Shown here: piece by piece, positions 12,331 through 24,235 of the stretch | Position numbering within the stretch: position 1 is the first letter of the stretch | Layout: the number at the start of each line of letters is the position of its first letter | Source of the DNA: Homarus americanus | Lineage: Eukaryota; Arthropoda; Malacostraca; Decapoda; Nephropidae | Reading direction: 5' to 3' | Assembly: GCF_018991925.1 (NCBI RefSeq) | Contig: NW_024732415.1 | Location: forward strand, 438,430-502,429 | DNA length: 64,000 nucleotides | Made by a program: the position numbers and the translations under genes | Notes under the pieces: model-generated | What the model saw: only the letters and a program-made list of their open reading frames with translations | Database searches by the model: none | What the model was told of the DNA's origin: nothing

Positions 12331-12931
12331 CTTACAAAATTTTTGACCAAAATATACTTTTTTCTCAGAATTGAAATTTAAGGGGTTTAACTAATTAAGT
12401 ACAGTCAGAATAACACGCAAACCCTAAATCACACCTTAGAAACCCATAGTTGATGAGTAATTATCCTTGAAAAATGTCAGTAAAATCTTTGAAAGGTTAT
12501 TTTGGCCACTAATTACTCTGAAATCGAACCGTGAACCATATAGTCATAATCAGCAACCTCGGGAGTACCCATACTGTGATTTTCAGCAAAATCTAATTTT
12601 TGGCCAAAAACCACCAAAAAAAGTAAGTCTAATACCTTACAAAATTTTTGACCAAAATATACTTTTTTCTCAGAATTGAAATTTAAGGGGTTTAACTAAT
12701 TAAGTACAGTCAGAATAACACGCAAACCCTAAATCACACCTTAGAAACCCATAGTTGATGAGTAATTAGCCTTGAAAAATGTCAGTAAAATCTTTCAAGG
12801 GCTATTTTGGCCACTAATTACTCTGAAATCGAACCGTGGACCACATAGTCATAATCAGCAAGCTCGGGAGTACCCACACTGTGATTTTCAGCAAAATCTA
12901 ATTTTTGGCCAAAAACCACCAAAAATGTAAG
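12331..12931 (+). repeat. 305-bp tandem duplication between the two MITE copies
   Basis: CTTACAAAATTTTTGACC occurs at 12331 and 12636, and the whole unit through CCAAAAACCACCAAAAA repeats with a few substitutions. No coding capacity is recognised. It may be two monomers of a satellite family, or the element's own internal sequence. Confidence 0.85.
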
Positions 12932-12939
12932 TCTTGCAC

Positions 12940-13239
12940 CACTGGTGTCAAACTTAATACCTTTCGAGGGCCAATTCTTATTTTAGTTACCCTCTTCAGG
13001 GCCAACGCAAGTCCTATATCACATATTTGCAGGATTGAAGTTTACAGCTTCACACATTGCCTTACCTGTCTTTCCAGGAATATCTCATTTGGGTTTGTCT
13101 GATCTTAAGTATGTAAAATTCACTTTACTAAATACACATGATTATATCTATTTCTTTCATAATTTCACGGGATGATAAATTTTACCTGCCCATCCCAAGG
13201 GCCACATTTGTCCCGCGGGCCATGAGTTTGATACCCCTG
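12940..13239 (+). mobile_element. hAT-like MITE, right copy
   Basis: A direct copy of 11976-12322, about 300 bp, lacking part of the GC-rich right portion. It ends GAGTTTGATACCCCTG before the target duplication. Confidence 0.75.
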
Positions 13240-13247
13240 CTCTAACG

Positions 13248-13737
13248 AGTTTAACCTTTCTAGATGTCAGCCATCCAAGACAAAAGTTGACAGTGCTGAT
13301 GCTCCAGTTGACTTGACTCAGAGAGGCATCATCTGTTTAGAACCAGACTGACAGAGATTCTAGGCTCAGCCGCTCACTTGTATGACGCTGGTGTGCCCGG
13401 TGCTGGGGTGAACTAGTTACCACATCCGCATGACGAGACTTACACGAGCAACACCGTCGCCTACAGCAGCGAGAAGCCTCCGTGGTGCGACGCATGGACA
13501 TAAGGCCGCGAGTTGCTTGCTGTGACGAAAAACGTCCTCCTGGATGCGACAGAGGAATATGCTAAGCACCACTTGGCACTGTAAGGGTGAGCAGCTGAGG
13601 ATTGGAGCCAGACACGCGCCGCGTCACCAAGCAATTGAGGAGACGGGTTGGCTTACCCAGATATGTTGACTGGCAGACAGGGAAGGATATGAGCCATGTC
13701 AAATAGTTGAGAAAGTTTGTGAAATATCAGAAAAGTG
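13248..13737. other. Unique GC-richer DNA, no gene seen
   Basis: Sequence is richer in CpG than its surroundings but lacks a convincing coding frame or splice pair. Confidence 0.5.
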
Positions 13738-14046
13738 TGGAGCAGCGCCACACTGGCGGAGCAGCGCCACACTGGTGGAGCAGCGCCACACTGATGGAGC
13801 AGCGCCACACTGGTGGAGCAGCGCCACACTGGCGGAGCAGCGCCACACTGGTGGAGCAGCGCCACACTGGTGGAGCAGCGCCACACTGGTGGAGCAGCGC
13901 CACACTGGTGGAGCAGCGCCACACTGGTGGAGCAGCGCCACACTGATGGAGCAGCGCCACACTGGTGGAGCAGCGCCACACTGGCGGAGCAGCGCCACAC
14001 TGGTGGAGCAGCGCCACACTGGTGGAGCAGCGCCACACTGGCGGAG
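13738..14046. repeat. 19-bp minisatellite
   Basis: About 16 copies of GAGCAGCGCCACACTGGTG with GATG and GGCG variants. Because 19 is not a multiple of 3, each strand reads one 19-residue peptide in all three frames, which explains the overlapping open frames. Confidence 0.95.
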
Positions 14047-14430
14047 CCATCAGCAGGCCGAGGCGCCTCCGCTGGCCCAGTCTTATTCTTCCACAAGCTG
14101 TAAACACCACAACACAACACAACAGCCAGACAACTGTGTTCCTGATTGCTAAACTGCCTTGGCCCTACAACACAACACATCACAGCGGTAGTAGTGGTGG
14201 CAGTTTTTGCCAGAGTTCGGGCGGCGACAGCGCGCGTCGGAGCTGTGGTAATGGTCGCCTTCCGCTGTCTGTGAGGCGGGGGAGAGACCCAATGGTACAT
14301 CACTACCATAAACCCGACCATCTTCCGCACAAATCTGCTATTTACATCTTAGATCACCTGGGGCGACCATCGTAAGCATCACTCCTTGTTTTCCCTCAAC
14401 ATTTTTAGGCGGGGCCTGGGAGCTGGACTG
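14047..14430. other. Unique DNA, no gene seen
   Basis: Contains CACAACACAACA and a GC-rich stretch near 14220; no splice-supported frame. Confidence 0.5.
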
Positions 14431-14435
14431 GAAGT

Positions 14436-14700
14436 TAGGAGAGGGAGGGGCAGGCCGGGGAGGGGCAGGCCGGGGCGGGCAGGCCGGGGGCGGGCAGGCC
14501 GGGGGCAGGGCAGGCCAGTGGAGGAGCAGGTCGAGGGAGGGGCAGGTCGAGGAAGGGGCAGGTCGGTGGAGGGGGCAGGTCGAGGGAGGACATACCAGGG
14601 GAGGGGCAGACCGGGGATGTTGTTGGGCAGGCTGGGGGAGGGGCAGGCTGGGGGAGGGGCAGGCTGGGGGAGAGGCAGGCTGGAGGAAGGGCAGGAAGAA
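14436..14700. repeat. G-rich minisatellite GGGGCAGGCCGGGGA
   Basis: About 16 imperfect 15-bp units. Repeated G-runs of 3-5 give G-quadruplex potential on the plus strand. Confidence 0.85.
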
Positions 14701-14769
14701 TGGAAGAAGGAAGGTATGTTACTAGGATAGGAGAAAGACACCAAGGAAAGAGCAGGCCACGAAGAAAAG

Positions 14770-15120
14770 GACAGGAAGCTAGAGAAGGTCTGTAGGAAGG
14801 AGGCAGGTCAGTGTGGGAGGGGGAAGGACAATGTAGGATTGGGTAGGATAGCGTAGCATGGAGTAGGACAGTGAAGGATGAGCAGCTCTATAATCTCAGC
14901 AACAAGGACACTCCGCTGTGGAAAACGAACAAATCTTTGAAGACATTAGGAACGTCTTGTTGATAAAGTGATCGTAGTTAGTGTGGCAAAAACAGAGCCT
15001 TAACCCACAGAGAAGGGGAAACTTGCAGATAGAAGAGTTAATGATGTATAAAGTTAAGGGGGAAGGGGTGAGAATACAAGTTAATACAGAGTTATAAGAG
15101 TGAAAAGTCTCGCGAAAGTT
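14770..15120. other. Unique A/G-rich DNA, no gene seen
   Basis: Starts with loose GTAGGA repeats (14820-14880), otherwise unique. Confidence 0.5.
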
Positions 15121-15680
15121 TTGGAAAGGGAAATGAGAGAGAGAGGGAAGAAGTGTGAGGGAAGACCGATAGAAGGGAAGGAGGAAAGAACAGGGGGTGA
15201 TGACAGAGAAAAGTGGAGGATAACATAGAAAGAGAGTGAAGGGAGAGGGTAGGGAGATAGAAAGGGGAGAAGGGAGGGTGAAAGGAAGAAGGAGTGAGTG
15301 AGGGAGGGAGTGAGGGAGGGAGTGAGGGAGGGAGAAGAGTCGAAAGGAACAGCTGGAAGATATAAAGAAAGTCAGAGGGGAAGGGAGTCGTAGCGCCATT
15401 ATTAAGTGAGGATGACTGAGAGGGGTGAGGGAGGGGAGAAAGGATGGGAGTTTGGGGGTTTCTGATGGGATAGAGGATAGGAGGTACTAATGGGAGGGAG
15501 GGGAGATGTTGTGATGATGATGATGGGAGGGAGGGAGGGAGGGGTGTGGTGCTAATGGAAGGGTGAGGGAGGGAGGTGGGAGAAAGGGAGGGATATGATG
15601 CTGATGGGAGGGAATGAAAGAGGAAGGGAGGGGGGCGTGCTGCTAGTGAGAGGGAGAGGAAGGGAGGAACGGGGTATAGT
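15121..15680. repeat. Purine-rich GGGA/GAGG tract
   Basis: About 560 bp dominated by A and G, with GAGGGAGGGAGT repeated near 15300 and GATGGGAGGGAG near 15520. A long minus-strand frame is a by-product. Confidence 0.75.
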
Positions 15681-15847
15681 GTGGTGTTGATGTGTTTCCT
15701 GTGTGAGGGAGAGTCAGCCATGAGAGAGGGAAGAGTGAAGAAAAAATTCGCCCGTGAAAGCTGCAGAGATTTTTGGCGGGATGAATTTCTGTAAAATATT
15801 CTACCCCGCCGTGTGACAGTGGCGACCCAATCTGTCATGTGTTTACG

Positions 15848-15851
15848 CTCT

Positions 15852-15884
<33 letters not shown>

Positions 15885-15888
15885 TCTG
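15848..15888. repeat. (CT)n microsatellite
   Basis: CT run with TTTGT interruption. Confidence 0.85.
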
Positions 15889-16199
15889 TTCCACTGTTTG
15901 CTTTCATAAGTAATCCTAAAAGCACGACGGGCAGGATTTATGGTCAGATTAATCTTAACTATACACAAGAGAGAGCCTTCCTTAGGACACACAAACGCAC
16001 TGGTTGATGTGATAAAGTTTGGAGAGCATTACACCAGCTCGGGCAAGGAAGGGGACCTGGGTGCCTCCTCGACCCCTGCTGTACATGTGTCGTCGCGGAG
16101 GGGAAGAAGTATCGTTTATGAGATTATTCCACCAGGGTCTTTTATCAGGGACACAACTGGTAGCTGACGTGCAGATTTGTTTTCCTCTTTCTTTCCGAA

Positions 16200-16480
16200 T
16201 TTTGTGTTAATATATAAAAAATGTTAATTATAACCTTCCACTATAACAACAAAACACATAACCAAAAATAATTAAAACTCCTAAAAAAAAAATACATTAA
16301 TAGCAAACAAAATTAGACTGATTGAGAAGTATTAAATTCTCTTACAAACTCGAATCATAAATAAATCTAATGTGATACTCCTCTTCCTCCTCCTCCCCTC
16401 TTAACTACACACTAACTCATAAAAACAGCAGATCCATACAAGTGACACAGAAAGATTTAGTATGACACACGTAAAGTATC
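16200..16480. other. AT-rich unique DNA, no gene seen
   Basis: No unit or coding frame seen. Confidence 0.5.
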
Positions 16481-16489
16481 TTAAGGCAT

Positions 16490-16630
16490 TGGGGGGGGGG
16501 GGTTGTGTATGTGATAACAGGACGCCCTATGTAGTATTGAGACGCCCTGTGTAGTATTGAGACACCCTATATAACAGACACACCCTATATAACAGACACA
16601 CCCTATATAGCAAAGAATCACCCTATATAC
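16490..16630. repeat. G-run and 18-20 bp short repeats
   Basis: A run of about 13 G, then two GAGACGCCCTRTGTAGTATT units and three ACACCCTATATARCAGAC-type units. Confidence 0.8.
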
Positions 16631-16983
16631 CAAAAAAAAAACATCAACAATATGCGTCACAGAGAATCGCCCATTGTAGAAGCGACCCGCCCTGTTTACC
16701 TAAATGGCATCGGGGACATTTGAGAGACGACGTGTACTGGTGAGGAACATCCTACAGGCCTATACAAAGGGCCGGAACCTCAATACATCAGCCCAAACTC
16801 CCCGAAGCATTGTAGAGTCATTGTATAGATGAAAAGACAAGTGAACTGTAGGAGAAATGTGGCGTACTTGACCCAGATGATATAACACTCACTTTAGCTG
16901 ATGAAGGTGGGATGTTTAGGCTCGTAGAGTGTATTGGTAGAGTGAGCTACTGTGGATGTCTGTCACTCGCTTTTCCATTAGTT

Positions 16984-17140
16984 GTTATTCGTCACTTGTC
17001 ATCCGTTACTTGTCATCCGTTACTTGTCATCCGTTACTTGTCATCCGTCACTCGCCATACGTCACTAATCATGTCACTCATCACCCGTTGCTTACCACCC
17101 GTCAATCATCACCCGTTGCTCATCATCAGTCACTCATTAC
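16984..17140. repeat. 15-bp minisatellite TTACTTGTCATCCG
   Basis: CACTTGTCATCCGTTACTTG at the start, decaying into CATCACCCGTTGCTYAYCAY units. Confidence 0.8.
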
Positions 17141-17269
17141 CTATCAGTCAAACTGTATCGTACCGCAAACAACCCAACGCCAGCCCGAACAATCAACACT
17201 GCCTGACGATCCCCTCCAGACGCACGTTCACCAGCATCGACGACAAGACCAAAGCTAGTACACACTGAC

Positions 17270-18420
17270 TAATAGAACGAAGACAACAGAGGTACAGAGA
17301 ACTAGTAAGACAAACGTAGTACACGGACACAGTGACACTCACACTGACAGGAGGTTGGATAATGAATAGTGATTAAAATAAATAAATCGACTATTTTTTA
17401 ACCTTCCATATTGCTAGTAATGTGATAAGTGGTGAAATAATATGTAACTGAATAAAAAAAAACAATAAAGTTACTTAGAATTATCATAGTTAGGGTAAAA
17501 ACATTTCCATTTTCTCTGATTCTTTTTAATAGAAAACGTTTACGGGATAGTTTATACATTTTACCCACTATAGTGCTTTGAATACAAGATTAAACAATAA
17601 TTAAACGTTAATATCGAAGGAAATAGCCACGAAGATCAAGTTAGTGTTGATTTTAAGTCGTATGAAAATACTTTTTTTCTAGAAACGTTAAAGAAGAAAT
17701 ATGTTTTACTCATTAAGTTCTATCATATGACGGTCTAAACTCACTCAACCTGACCAGACCTAAACAAATGACCTTAAACTATACCAATATCACATTAAGT
17801 TATAGACTTTGCTTAGCTTTCTGCCTAAATTAAGAGAAGTTCATGATACTATTGCCACCATGATAAAAAAATAGACTATAATATTGTTTCTTTATAATTA
17901 ACAATGATATACATTAACTATTACTGAACAAGAACGAATATTAATAAAACCTGTACCTTATACTCTTAATATTTCCAGTACTAACCTATAATATCATCCC
18001 CAGAGACCATGTTATAAAATCCCTTGTGTCACATAATTCCTGTTTACATAAATCAAACACTAATATCTATCAAAAATATCTATATACGAAAAAAAATATC
18101 TAAATATAATCTAGTTATAATATTTGGTTATATATTACGTTCATCTTTTAAAAAATTACATGGAAAAGTAGAGGCAAAGTGATTACATATGCAAATTATG
18201 CTACACCATATTTCAAGGGTATAGACATATGTTATACCTGACAGCAAAACATGGCAGGGTGATGAGGGTGCTAGTGATGTGGCTAGTTTTAGTGTCTATT
18301 AATAGTAAACTGAGGTATTTCTTACGTGGTGGAGCTGCCTTGTTAGTTTACCAAGTATATTACGTCGCCTGGCAGAACTCGTTTATTAAATTCGATTAAA
18401 ATATTCCATAATTAGTGTTT
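17270..18420. other. AT-rich unique DNA, no gene seen
   Basis: Over 1 kb with stops in all frames and no array; no recognisable element. Confidence 0.55.
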
Positions 18421-18469
18421 ATTTGATTGAGTTGTTGTTTCATTTTATACTAATTACTGTTACTATCAA

Positions 18470-18745
18470 CGACAACTACAACAATAACGACAATAATAAT
18501 AACAACACCAATAACAACAACAACAACAACAACAACAGCAATAACAACAACGATAATAACAACAACAGTAACAATGATAACAAAAATAACAACAACAATA
18601 ATATTAACAACCACAACAACAATAATAATAGCAACGACAATAACAACAATAACACCAACGACAATAACAACACCAACAACAACAAAACATCAATAACAAC
18701 ATCAATAACAACAACGTAACAACACCAATAACAACAACAATCACA
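18470..18745. repeat. AAC/AAT/CAA triplet repeat
   Basis: Imperfect AACAACAATAAC run. It yields an Asn-rich frame on one strand and a Leu-rich frame on the other, both artefacts. Confidence 0.9.
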
Positions 18746-18749
18746 CTAA

Positions 18750-19680
18750 TAATATATTTCGACTCCTCGTATGATTGAGCTAAGAAGCCTCTTACCATAA
18801 CAGCCATGGAGCAACTTTCAAGATATATTTATACACACCAGGACCAATGACCCGTTGACGGTAATAAATCAAACAAATTAGGGGAAACACACTAATGATT
18901 TCACCTAGGGAAAAAAATATACTGTTAACATCTGTAGTACTAAAAGATTCAGAAATACAGTATATAAGTTAGGATAATTTAATCTCTAGGTGAAATCTGA
19001 TGGACAATATCTAGGGATTTAGGCATAGATTCACTGAAACGATTAACTATACATATCAGGTAACTCAATTCTGATTTCCTCTTCGAAAAATACATCTACA
19101 CTTATTCATCATCGTGCAAATTTAAGTGTCTTACTCTGTTTGCCATTGTGAGACGATTCAATTTTACAAGCCAGTTAAAAAAGTGAGACAACATAAGAAA
19201 GAGTAAATTATTATTGATTGGGAAAGATTAAGGGAGAACATTAGCTTAATTAGACAATACTGATATACCCCAAATAAACAGAGATCATATTATCCAGAAA
19301 CTATTAAACACTTTTTATATATTTTCAGTTATGTATTAGAACTTTATACATGAATGCAGTGAAGAAATTATTCCATTTTGTGTTGAGTATAAAAAGATGG
19401 TCTGGGGCTTATGTGGTAGTGAAAACATCGGAATATATATATAACTGAGGGAAGCCTTACAATATTAAAGCTAACGTCTATATATCAATGACTTTCTGTA
19501 GTATTAAACGTAACAGTAAGTATCGTAAGTAACGTGAACCATTATGTAAACACGAACAATAAACCTTCAAAAATATTTTTGTTTACCCTTTTACATTCTC
19601 TGTGTTTGCTTTGAAGAAAATGGTAAATATATTGGGGTAACTCGTGTATTTGTTTATATTTCACCAAAACTGTTTTATGA
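18750..19680. other. AT-rich unique DNA, no gene seen
   Basis: No array and no coding frame. Confidence 0.55.
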
Positions 19681-19683
19681 TTG

Positions 19684-19727
19684 GGTTCGGTTAGATACGG
19701 TTTGGTTAAGTTAGGTTAGGTTAGGTC
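19684..19727 (+). repeat. Interstitial TTAGG-like run
   Basis: GGTTCGGTTAGATACGG then TTAGGTTAGGTTAGG. Confidence 0.75.
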
Positions 19728-19729
19728 TT

Positions 19730-20945
19730 ATGATAGTTAGGCAACCTTAAAATCATCTCCAACTAAAATAAACGAAACTAAACCCCAAACAATTCTTTAA
19801 TGTCTCTTCAAAACTAGAAACTAATTAAACTTTCAAATCTCCACGTGTAATATATCTGTGGCAGTCAGGTTACCTCAGTAAATTACCAAGTGTACGTCAA
19901 GTAAATCAAGTGAGAAGGGACACTTAGAAGTAGGGAGGAGGAAAGAGTGAGAACAATCAGAACAGTACAAACAAAAATGTCTTACCCTTTCACCCCTCCC
20001 CCTGCCATTTTTTCACAAGCTTATAAACGCCACTGTGGGTATAGGGTGGCAGTCGCGGGGGGGGGGGGGATTGTGGGCTTTATCACTTTATTTTATTAAA
20101 TTTATTATATTTATTATATTTCTCTTTACTCTCTTACAGATTGTTTTAATGTAATGTAATGTAATGAATTACCCATGGCCGTTAGCCGACCAGACTGGAG
20201 GCTTTAACATTTTCTGATCAATGACGATACTTCACTACAGTCATCAGGTTCTCTGGTGGCTGCGAATCAGAGACATACAGTATACGGTAACTTCAGTTTA
20301 ATGGATAACTCATAACTTGACAAGAGGCAAAAACAGTTATCACAGATGTGGCTGGGAAGTCATATACATATACATACTGAATCTTGATACTTCACTTACT
20401 GTCAGGTAATAATTCACCATTTACGAGACAGGGGCAATACAGAAAACAAATCTCTCTCTAGGGGTAACTCACTCATTTCAAACATGTTTTATAGACGTCG
20501 GAGCTTAATATGAATAAGTACAGGTGTGAGAATATTACCAGTACACCTGTGCCCATAACAGCAGTAGAGATTATAAACAGTGATGGTTCACTGCCAGAGA
20601 GGGGGAGTGGAAACTGGGGAAAATCTGACCTCTTATACTTCCAGCATGGTAATTAATGGATCCCAGACTCTGAGATGTGAATACCAGGTAATCAGGCGAG
20701 GTAATTACTCTTAATTAACTTGAAGGTCATATGCACGTCTAATGATACATTAATTAGCATGATTAAATACACCTATAGATAGAATATTTTTAAAGGAGCT
20801 CACCTGAAGAATCATCATCTCAGCTAATTAAACCTAAAAAATCAACTACCCTCATACTGTTTTGGGAGAATGAGGTTAGGTTAGGATTTTATCAATGAAG
20901 AAAATACATAAATGTGTATCCATGTGTGATTACTTTTATATATTA
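19730..20945. other. AT-rich unique DNA, no gene seen
   Basis: Includes a G-run at 20057-20070 and AATGTAATGTAATG near 20150; nothing coding recognised. Confidence 0.55.
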
Positions 20946-20949
20946 TGTT

Positions 20950-20951
<2 letters not shown>

Positions 20952-21003
<52 letters not shown>
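20952..21003. repeat. (CA)n microsatellite
   Basis: About 50 bp, perfect. Confidence 0.95.
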
Positions 21004-21006
<3 letters not shown>

Positions 21007-21109
21007 TGACGTTCATATCTCACTAATACGTATTTCCTAATCAAAATATTCAATCAATCAATCACAAACCACTAGTGTTGTTCCTACGTTCATATACCCA
21101 GTAATTGAA

Positions 21110-21222
21110 GGGATTAAGTCATCGTATTCAAGGGATTAAGTCATCGTATTCAAGGGATTAAGTCATCGTATTCAAGGGATTAAGTCATCGTATTCAAGGG
21201 ATTAAGTCATCGTATTCAAGAC
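21110..21222. repeat. 22-bp minisatellite
   Basis: Five copies containing AAGGGATTAAGTCATCGTAT. Confidence 0.95.
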
Positions 21223-21239
21223 GTTAAGTACTTTATCAC

Positions 21240-21271
21240 TTAACCTAACCTAAGCTAACCTAACCTAACCA
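21240..21271 (-). repeat. Interstitial CCTAA run
   Basis: TAACCTAACCTAAGCTAACC. Confidence 0.8.
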
Positions 21272-21783
21272 AAAACTTAAAATAAAGTTTCTTATCTTAT
21301 GGTTGATGAGGCTCGGGTCAGCTGGTCTGGTCTTCTACGACACAGGATCCTGGTGTTCGAGTGTGTCATGACCCTGCTACATCCTCCATAGCTCCACACG
21401 TTCTCCACTCTGTAATGTTGAATATTTACTGTAATTAGATACACAAATGAGACCAAAACATATTGAAAACTACCACTCAATTTATTAATTTCCTATAAAT
21501 TTTAACTTAATATGATCAATAACATCTTTCATAAAACGTAGTCTATTGTTTCTCTATGTTCTGATAAATGACAACTGTACTCATGTTAGTCTGAGAGGAA
21601 GAGCAATAAACGTGTACCTAGAAGCTGAGTTTGGTGTCAGTCTCAACGTAACAAAAGACATTCATAGTATCAACAAAAAATAACCACTTCCTAAGACACA
21701 CAATCAAGTAAAACTATTAACATCTTTACTACAGGGACGCCACTTTTAATATTTTATTTGGTTGACGTCAGATGATTTTAGTC

Positions 21784-21934
21784 AGCTCAGAGGGGACCCC
21801 ATACACGAGGGGTTAGTAGACTATCTCCACTAGGAGACTATCTCCACTAGTAGACTATCTCCACTAGTAGACTATCTCCACTAGTAGACTATCTCCACTA
21901 GTAGACTATCTCCACTAGTAGACTATCTCCACTA
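21784..21934 (+). repeat. Dispersed repeat with 17-bp minisatellite, copy 1
   Basis: The flank AGCTCAGAGGGGACCCCATA is followed by about seven copies of TAGTAGACTATCTCCAC. The same flank and unit recur inverted at 38072-38254, and the flank alone at 48587-48611. Confidence 0.8.
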
Positions 21935-22077
21935 ATGTGACGAACAGAAATCCTACCCCAAGCAACACAATTCCGGGATATCACTTATCGCTACACTCAG
22001 GCAGCACCAGAATCTATTTACATACATTAACTGAGTATCATTAGGCACACATGATGAGAATTACCAGCGTGTTGCTT

Positions 22078-22305
22078 AAGGGTGGCACTACGATTGTTTC
22101 ATAAGGGTGGCACTGTGATTGGTCCATAAGGGTGGCACTGTGATTGGTCCATAAGGGTGGCACTGTGATTGGTCCATAAGGGTGGCACTGTGATTGGTCC
22201 ATAAGGGTGGCACTGTGATTGGTCCATAAGGGTGGCACTGTGATTTGTCCATAAGGGTGGCACTGTGATTGGTCCATAAGGGTGGCACTAAGATTATTTC
22301 ATAGT
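22078..22305. repeat. 25-bp minisatellite
   Basis: About nine copies containing ATAAGGGTGGCACTGTGATT followed by GGTCC. They are head to tail with no spacers. Confidence 0.95.
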
Positions 22306-22309
22306 GCCA

Positions 22310-23487
22310 ATAGCGCCACTCTTAAGGAAGGAAGAGTCGACTTAGCAGACACCAATGCGGAAACTTATCAAGTGATATAACGAAGACCTTGGGTGTTACA
22401 TTGAACGAGATAATCAAACAAGCAGGAAGACTTAAGACGAACGCCCTTGAGGAACCACAAAGTAAACATGATGATATAAACAAGACAAACAAGACAGATA
22501 AACAATAAACACCTTACCCCCACCCAAATAAAAACAAGTTATATTTATTTACCCAAAACTTTCAGTAGTAAACAATGTATTTGACAATTAGAAACAGAAA
22601 TTTCACAACTTTGAAACTTTGGATTTAGTGATTGACGTGTGACCCGGTGACCTGGTGACCTGGTAGTTGGGTTACATAGATGGGCCATGGTATTAGTTAC
22701 GTGTAAACTCTCATTATATTGCATCTTAACCCCTTCTACCTGTTTAGTGTAAGGTAAACCACCAGGTGTAAACTGTTTATGACCTTTAGGCTACACCCAT
22801 AGGTAAATAAGACCTAATTAACTCCCTAATACACACAGGTAAAGGTCACCATCTTCACCATACAACCAAACACACACTCACCATTACGTCATCACCGCTC
22901 ACCATTACGCCATAACCATTCACCAAAACGGAACCCTGAAATGGTGACGTCACAGCCTCTCATTACACGCCGATATAAGGTGAAAAAAAATAAAATAAAT
23001 ACGGGTTAAATAATCAAGAATTCCTTATCTAAATTCAGATGGTTTAATGGTGTAAATTCAGATGGTTTAATGGTGTAGTGGTGTAATGTGGTGCATCTGG
23101 AAGGCTTTAACCGTCTTATTACCTGGGATTATAACGTGATTAACCTTGACATATAAACCATTAAAACATATGACACTACCCTACCTTATCTCTTCTTGAC
23201 CGTCTTATCAGATATCAACCCCTATCACCTTATTGATATTTTCTCTAGTAGTGATAATAAAACAAATGAAACTTTATGAAAATTAAAAAAAAAAAAAACA
23301 TGAATTATTTTTATATACGTGGTTTTTTTTTATATATATTGATCATAAATTTCAATCATCATACTTGTATTTTTTGTTAATTTGGGGGAGGGTTTATTTT
23401 TCTAGGTTTAATCATCTGGGGGTTTAGAAACTGGATAAGCTTTAGTATATGGTGTTATTGTTGGTTTAGTGTTACTGTATGTTTTAA
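22310..23487. other. Unique AT-rich DNA, no gene seen
   Basis: Contains a perfect CRE (TGACGTCA, 22945-22952) 20 bp before a TATA-like GATATAAG (22972-22979), which could be a promoter, and a duplicated AATTCAGATGGTTTAATGGT near 23033. Confidence 0.45.
22945..22979 (+). promoter_or_regulatory. Possible CRE plus TATA-like promoter motif
   Basis: TGACGTCA and GATATAAG lie within 35 bp about 4 kb upstream of the first recognised synaptotagmin-like exon. There is no transcript evidence, and the motifs are short enough to occur by chance. Confidence 0.2.
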
Positions 23488-23547
23488 GGTTTAGGTTAGG
23501 TTAGGTTTAGGTTAGGTTAGGTTTAGGTTAGGTTTAGGTTAGGTTAG
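23488..23547 (+). repeat. Interstitial TTAGG / TTTAGG run
   Basis: GGTTTAGGTTAGGTTAGG units alternating five- and six-base spacing. Confidence 0.85.
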
Positions 23548-23777
23548 TGGCACGAAGACCAAGTTAGTCACCTTAATACGTATACCTGCCTCTATACAGG
23601 GGTGGTCTGCAGGTGAGGGGGGAGGGGGGAGGAGAGGGAAGGGGGAGAGGAGAGTTGAGCACTGCTGCACACACACACTGCCACACACACACACACACAC
23701 CTGCCACAATCCTCCACAGTGCCGTTTCCTCCTCACACACGCAGTCACCCTTTGCACCTCGCTTCCATCCCTGTATC

Positions 23778-24036
23778 TAAGCGTGGTGTGGTGTTAGCGT
23801 GGTGTGGTGCTAGCGTGGTGTGGTGTTAGCGTTGTGCGGTGTTAGCGTGGTGTGGTGTTAGCGTGGTGTGGTGTTAGCGTGGTGTGGTGTTAGCGTGGTG
23901 TGGTGTTAGCGTGGTGTGGTGTTAGCGTGGTGTGGTGTTAGCGTGGTGTGGTGTTAGCGTGGTGTGGTGTTAGCGTGGTGTGGTGTTAGCGTGGTGTGGT
24001 GTTAGCGTGGTGTGGTGTTAGCGTGGTGTGGTGTTT
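23778..24036. repeat. 16-bp minisatellite GTGGTGTGGTGTTAGC
   Basis: About 16 copies with one GTTGTGCGG variant. Confidence 0.95.
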
Positions 24037-24149
24037 GCGTTTTAATCTCGTGAGAAGGATTTAACCCACTGAGTCGCCACTGGTTTATAATAGAAAACTT
24101 TGAAGAGATGAATAATGGGTGAAAAACAAAGAAAGGCGGTGAGTATACT

Positions 24150-24235
24150 GTAGAGTTAAGTTAGGTTAGGTTTACGTTAGGTTTACGTTAAGTTAGGTTA
24201 GGTTTACGTTAGGTTTACGTTAAGTTAGGTTAGTG
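24150..24235 (+). repeat. TTAGG-derived repeat with TTTACG variants
   Basis: GTTAGGTTTACGTTAAGTTA is duplicated. Confidence 0.85.

Larger units (their letters stand above)
11976..13239. mobile_element. Composite hAT-like non-autonomous element with 8-bp target duplication
   Basis: The left end is CAGTGGTGTCAAACTT; the right end, reverse-complemented, is CAGGGGTATCAAACTC. Perfect 8-bp copies of CTCTAACG flank it at 11968-11975 and 13240-13247. Eight-bp duplications and CAG-starting inverted ends are hAT features. It contains two direct MITE copies around a 305-bp tandem duplication. No transposase frame is seen. Confidence 0.75.

Noticed and set aside
13653..14330. 225-codon minus-strand frame and several overlapping frames
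   Set aside because: They come from the 19-bp repeat, which is open in every frame.
15092..15925. 277-codon minus-strand frame ending in simple Ser/Pro/Leu stretches
   Set aside because: It follows a purine-rich tract; no domain, and composition explains the openness.
22078..22305. CRISPR-like regular direct repeats
   Set aside because: The 25-bp units are head to tail without unique spacers and the DNA is eukaryotic.
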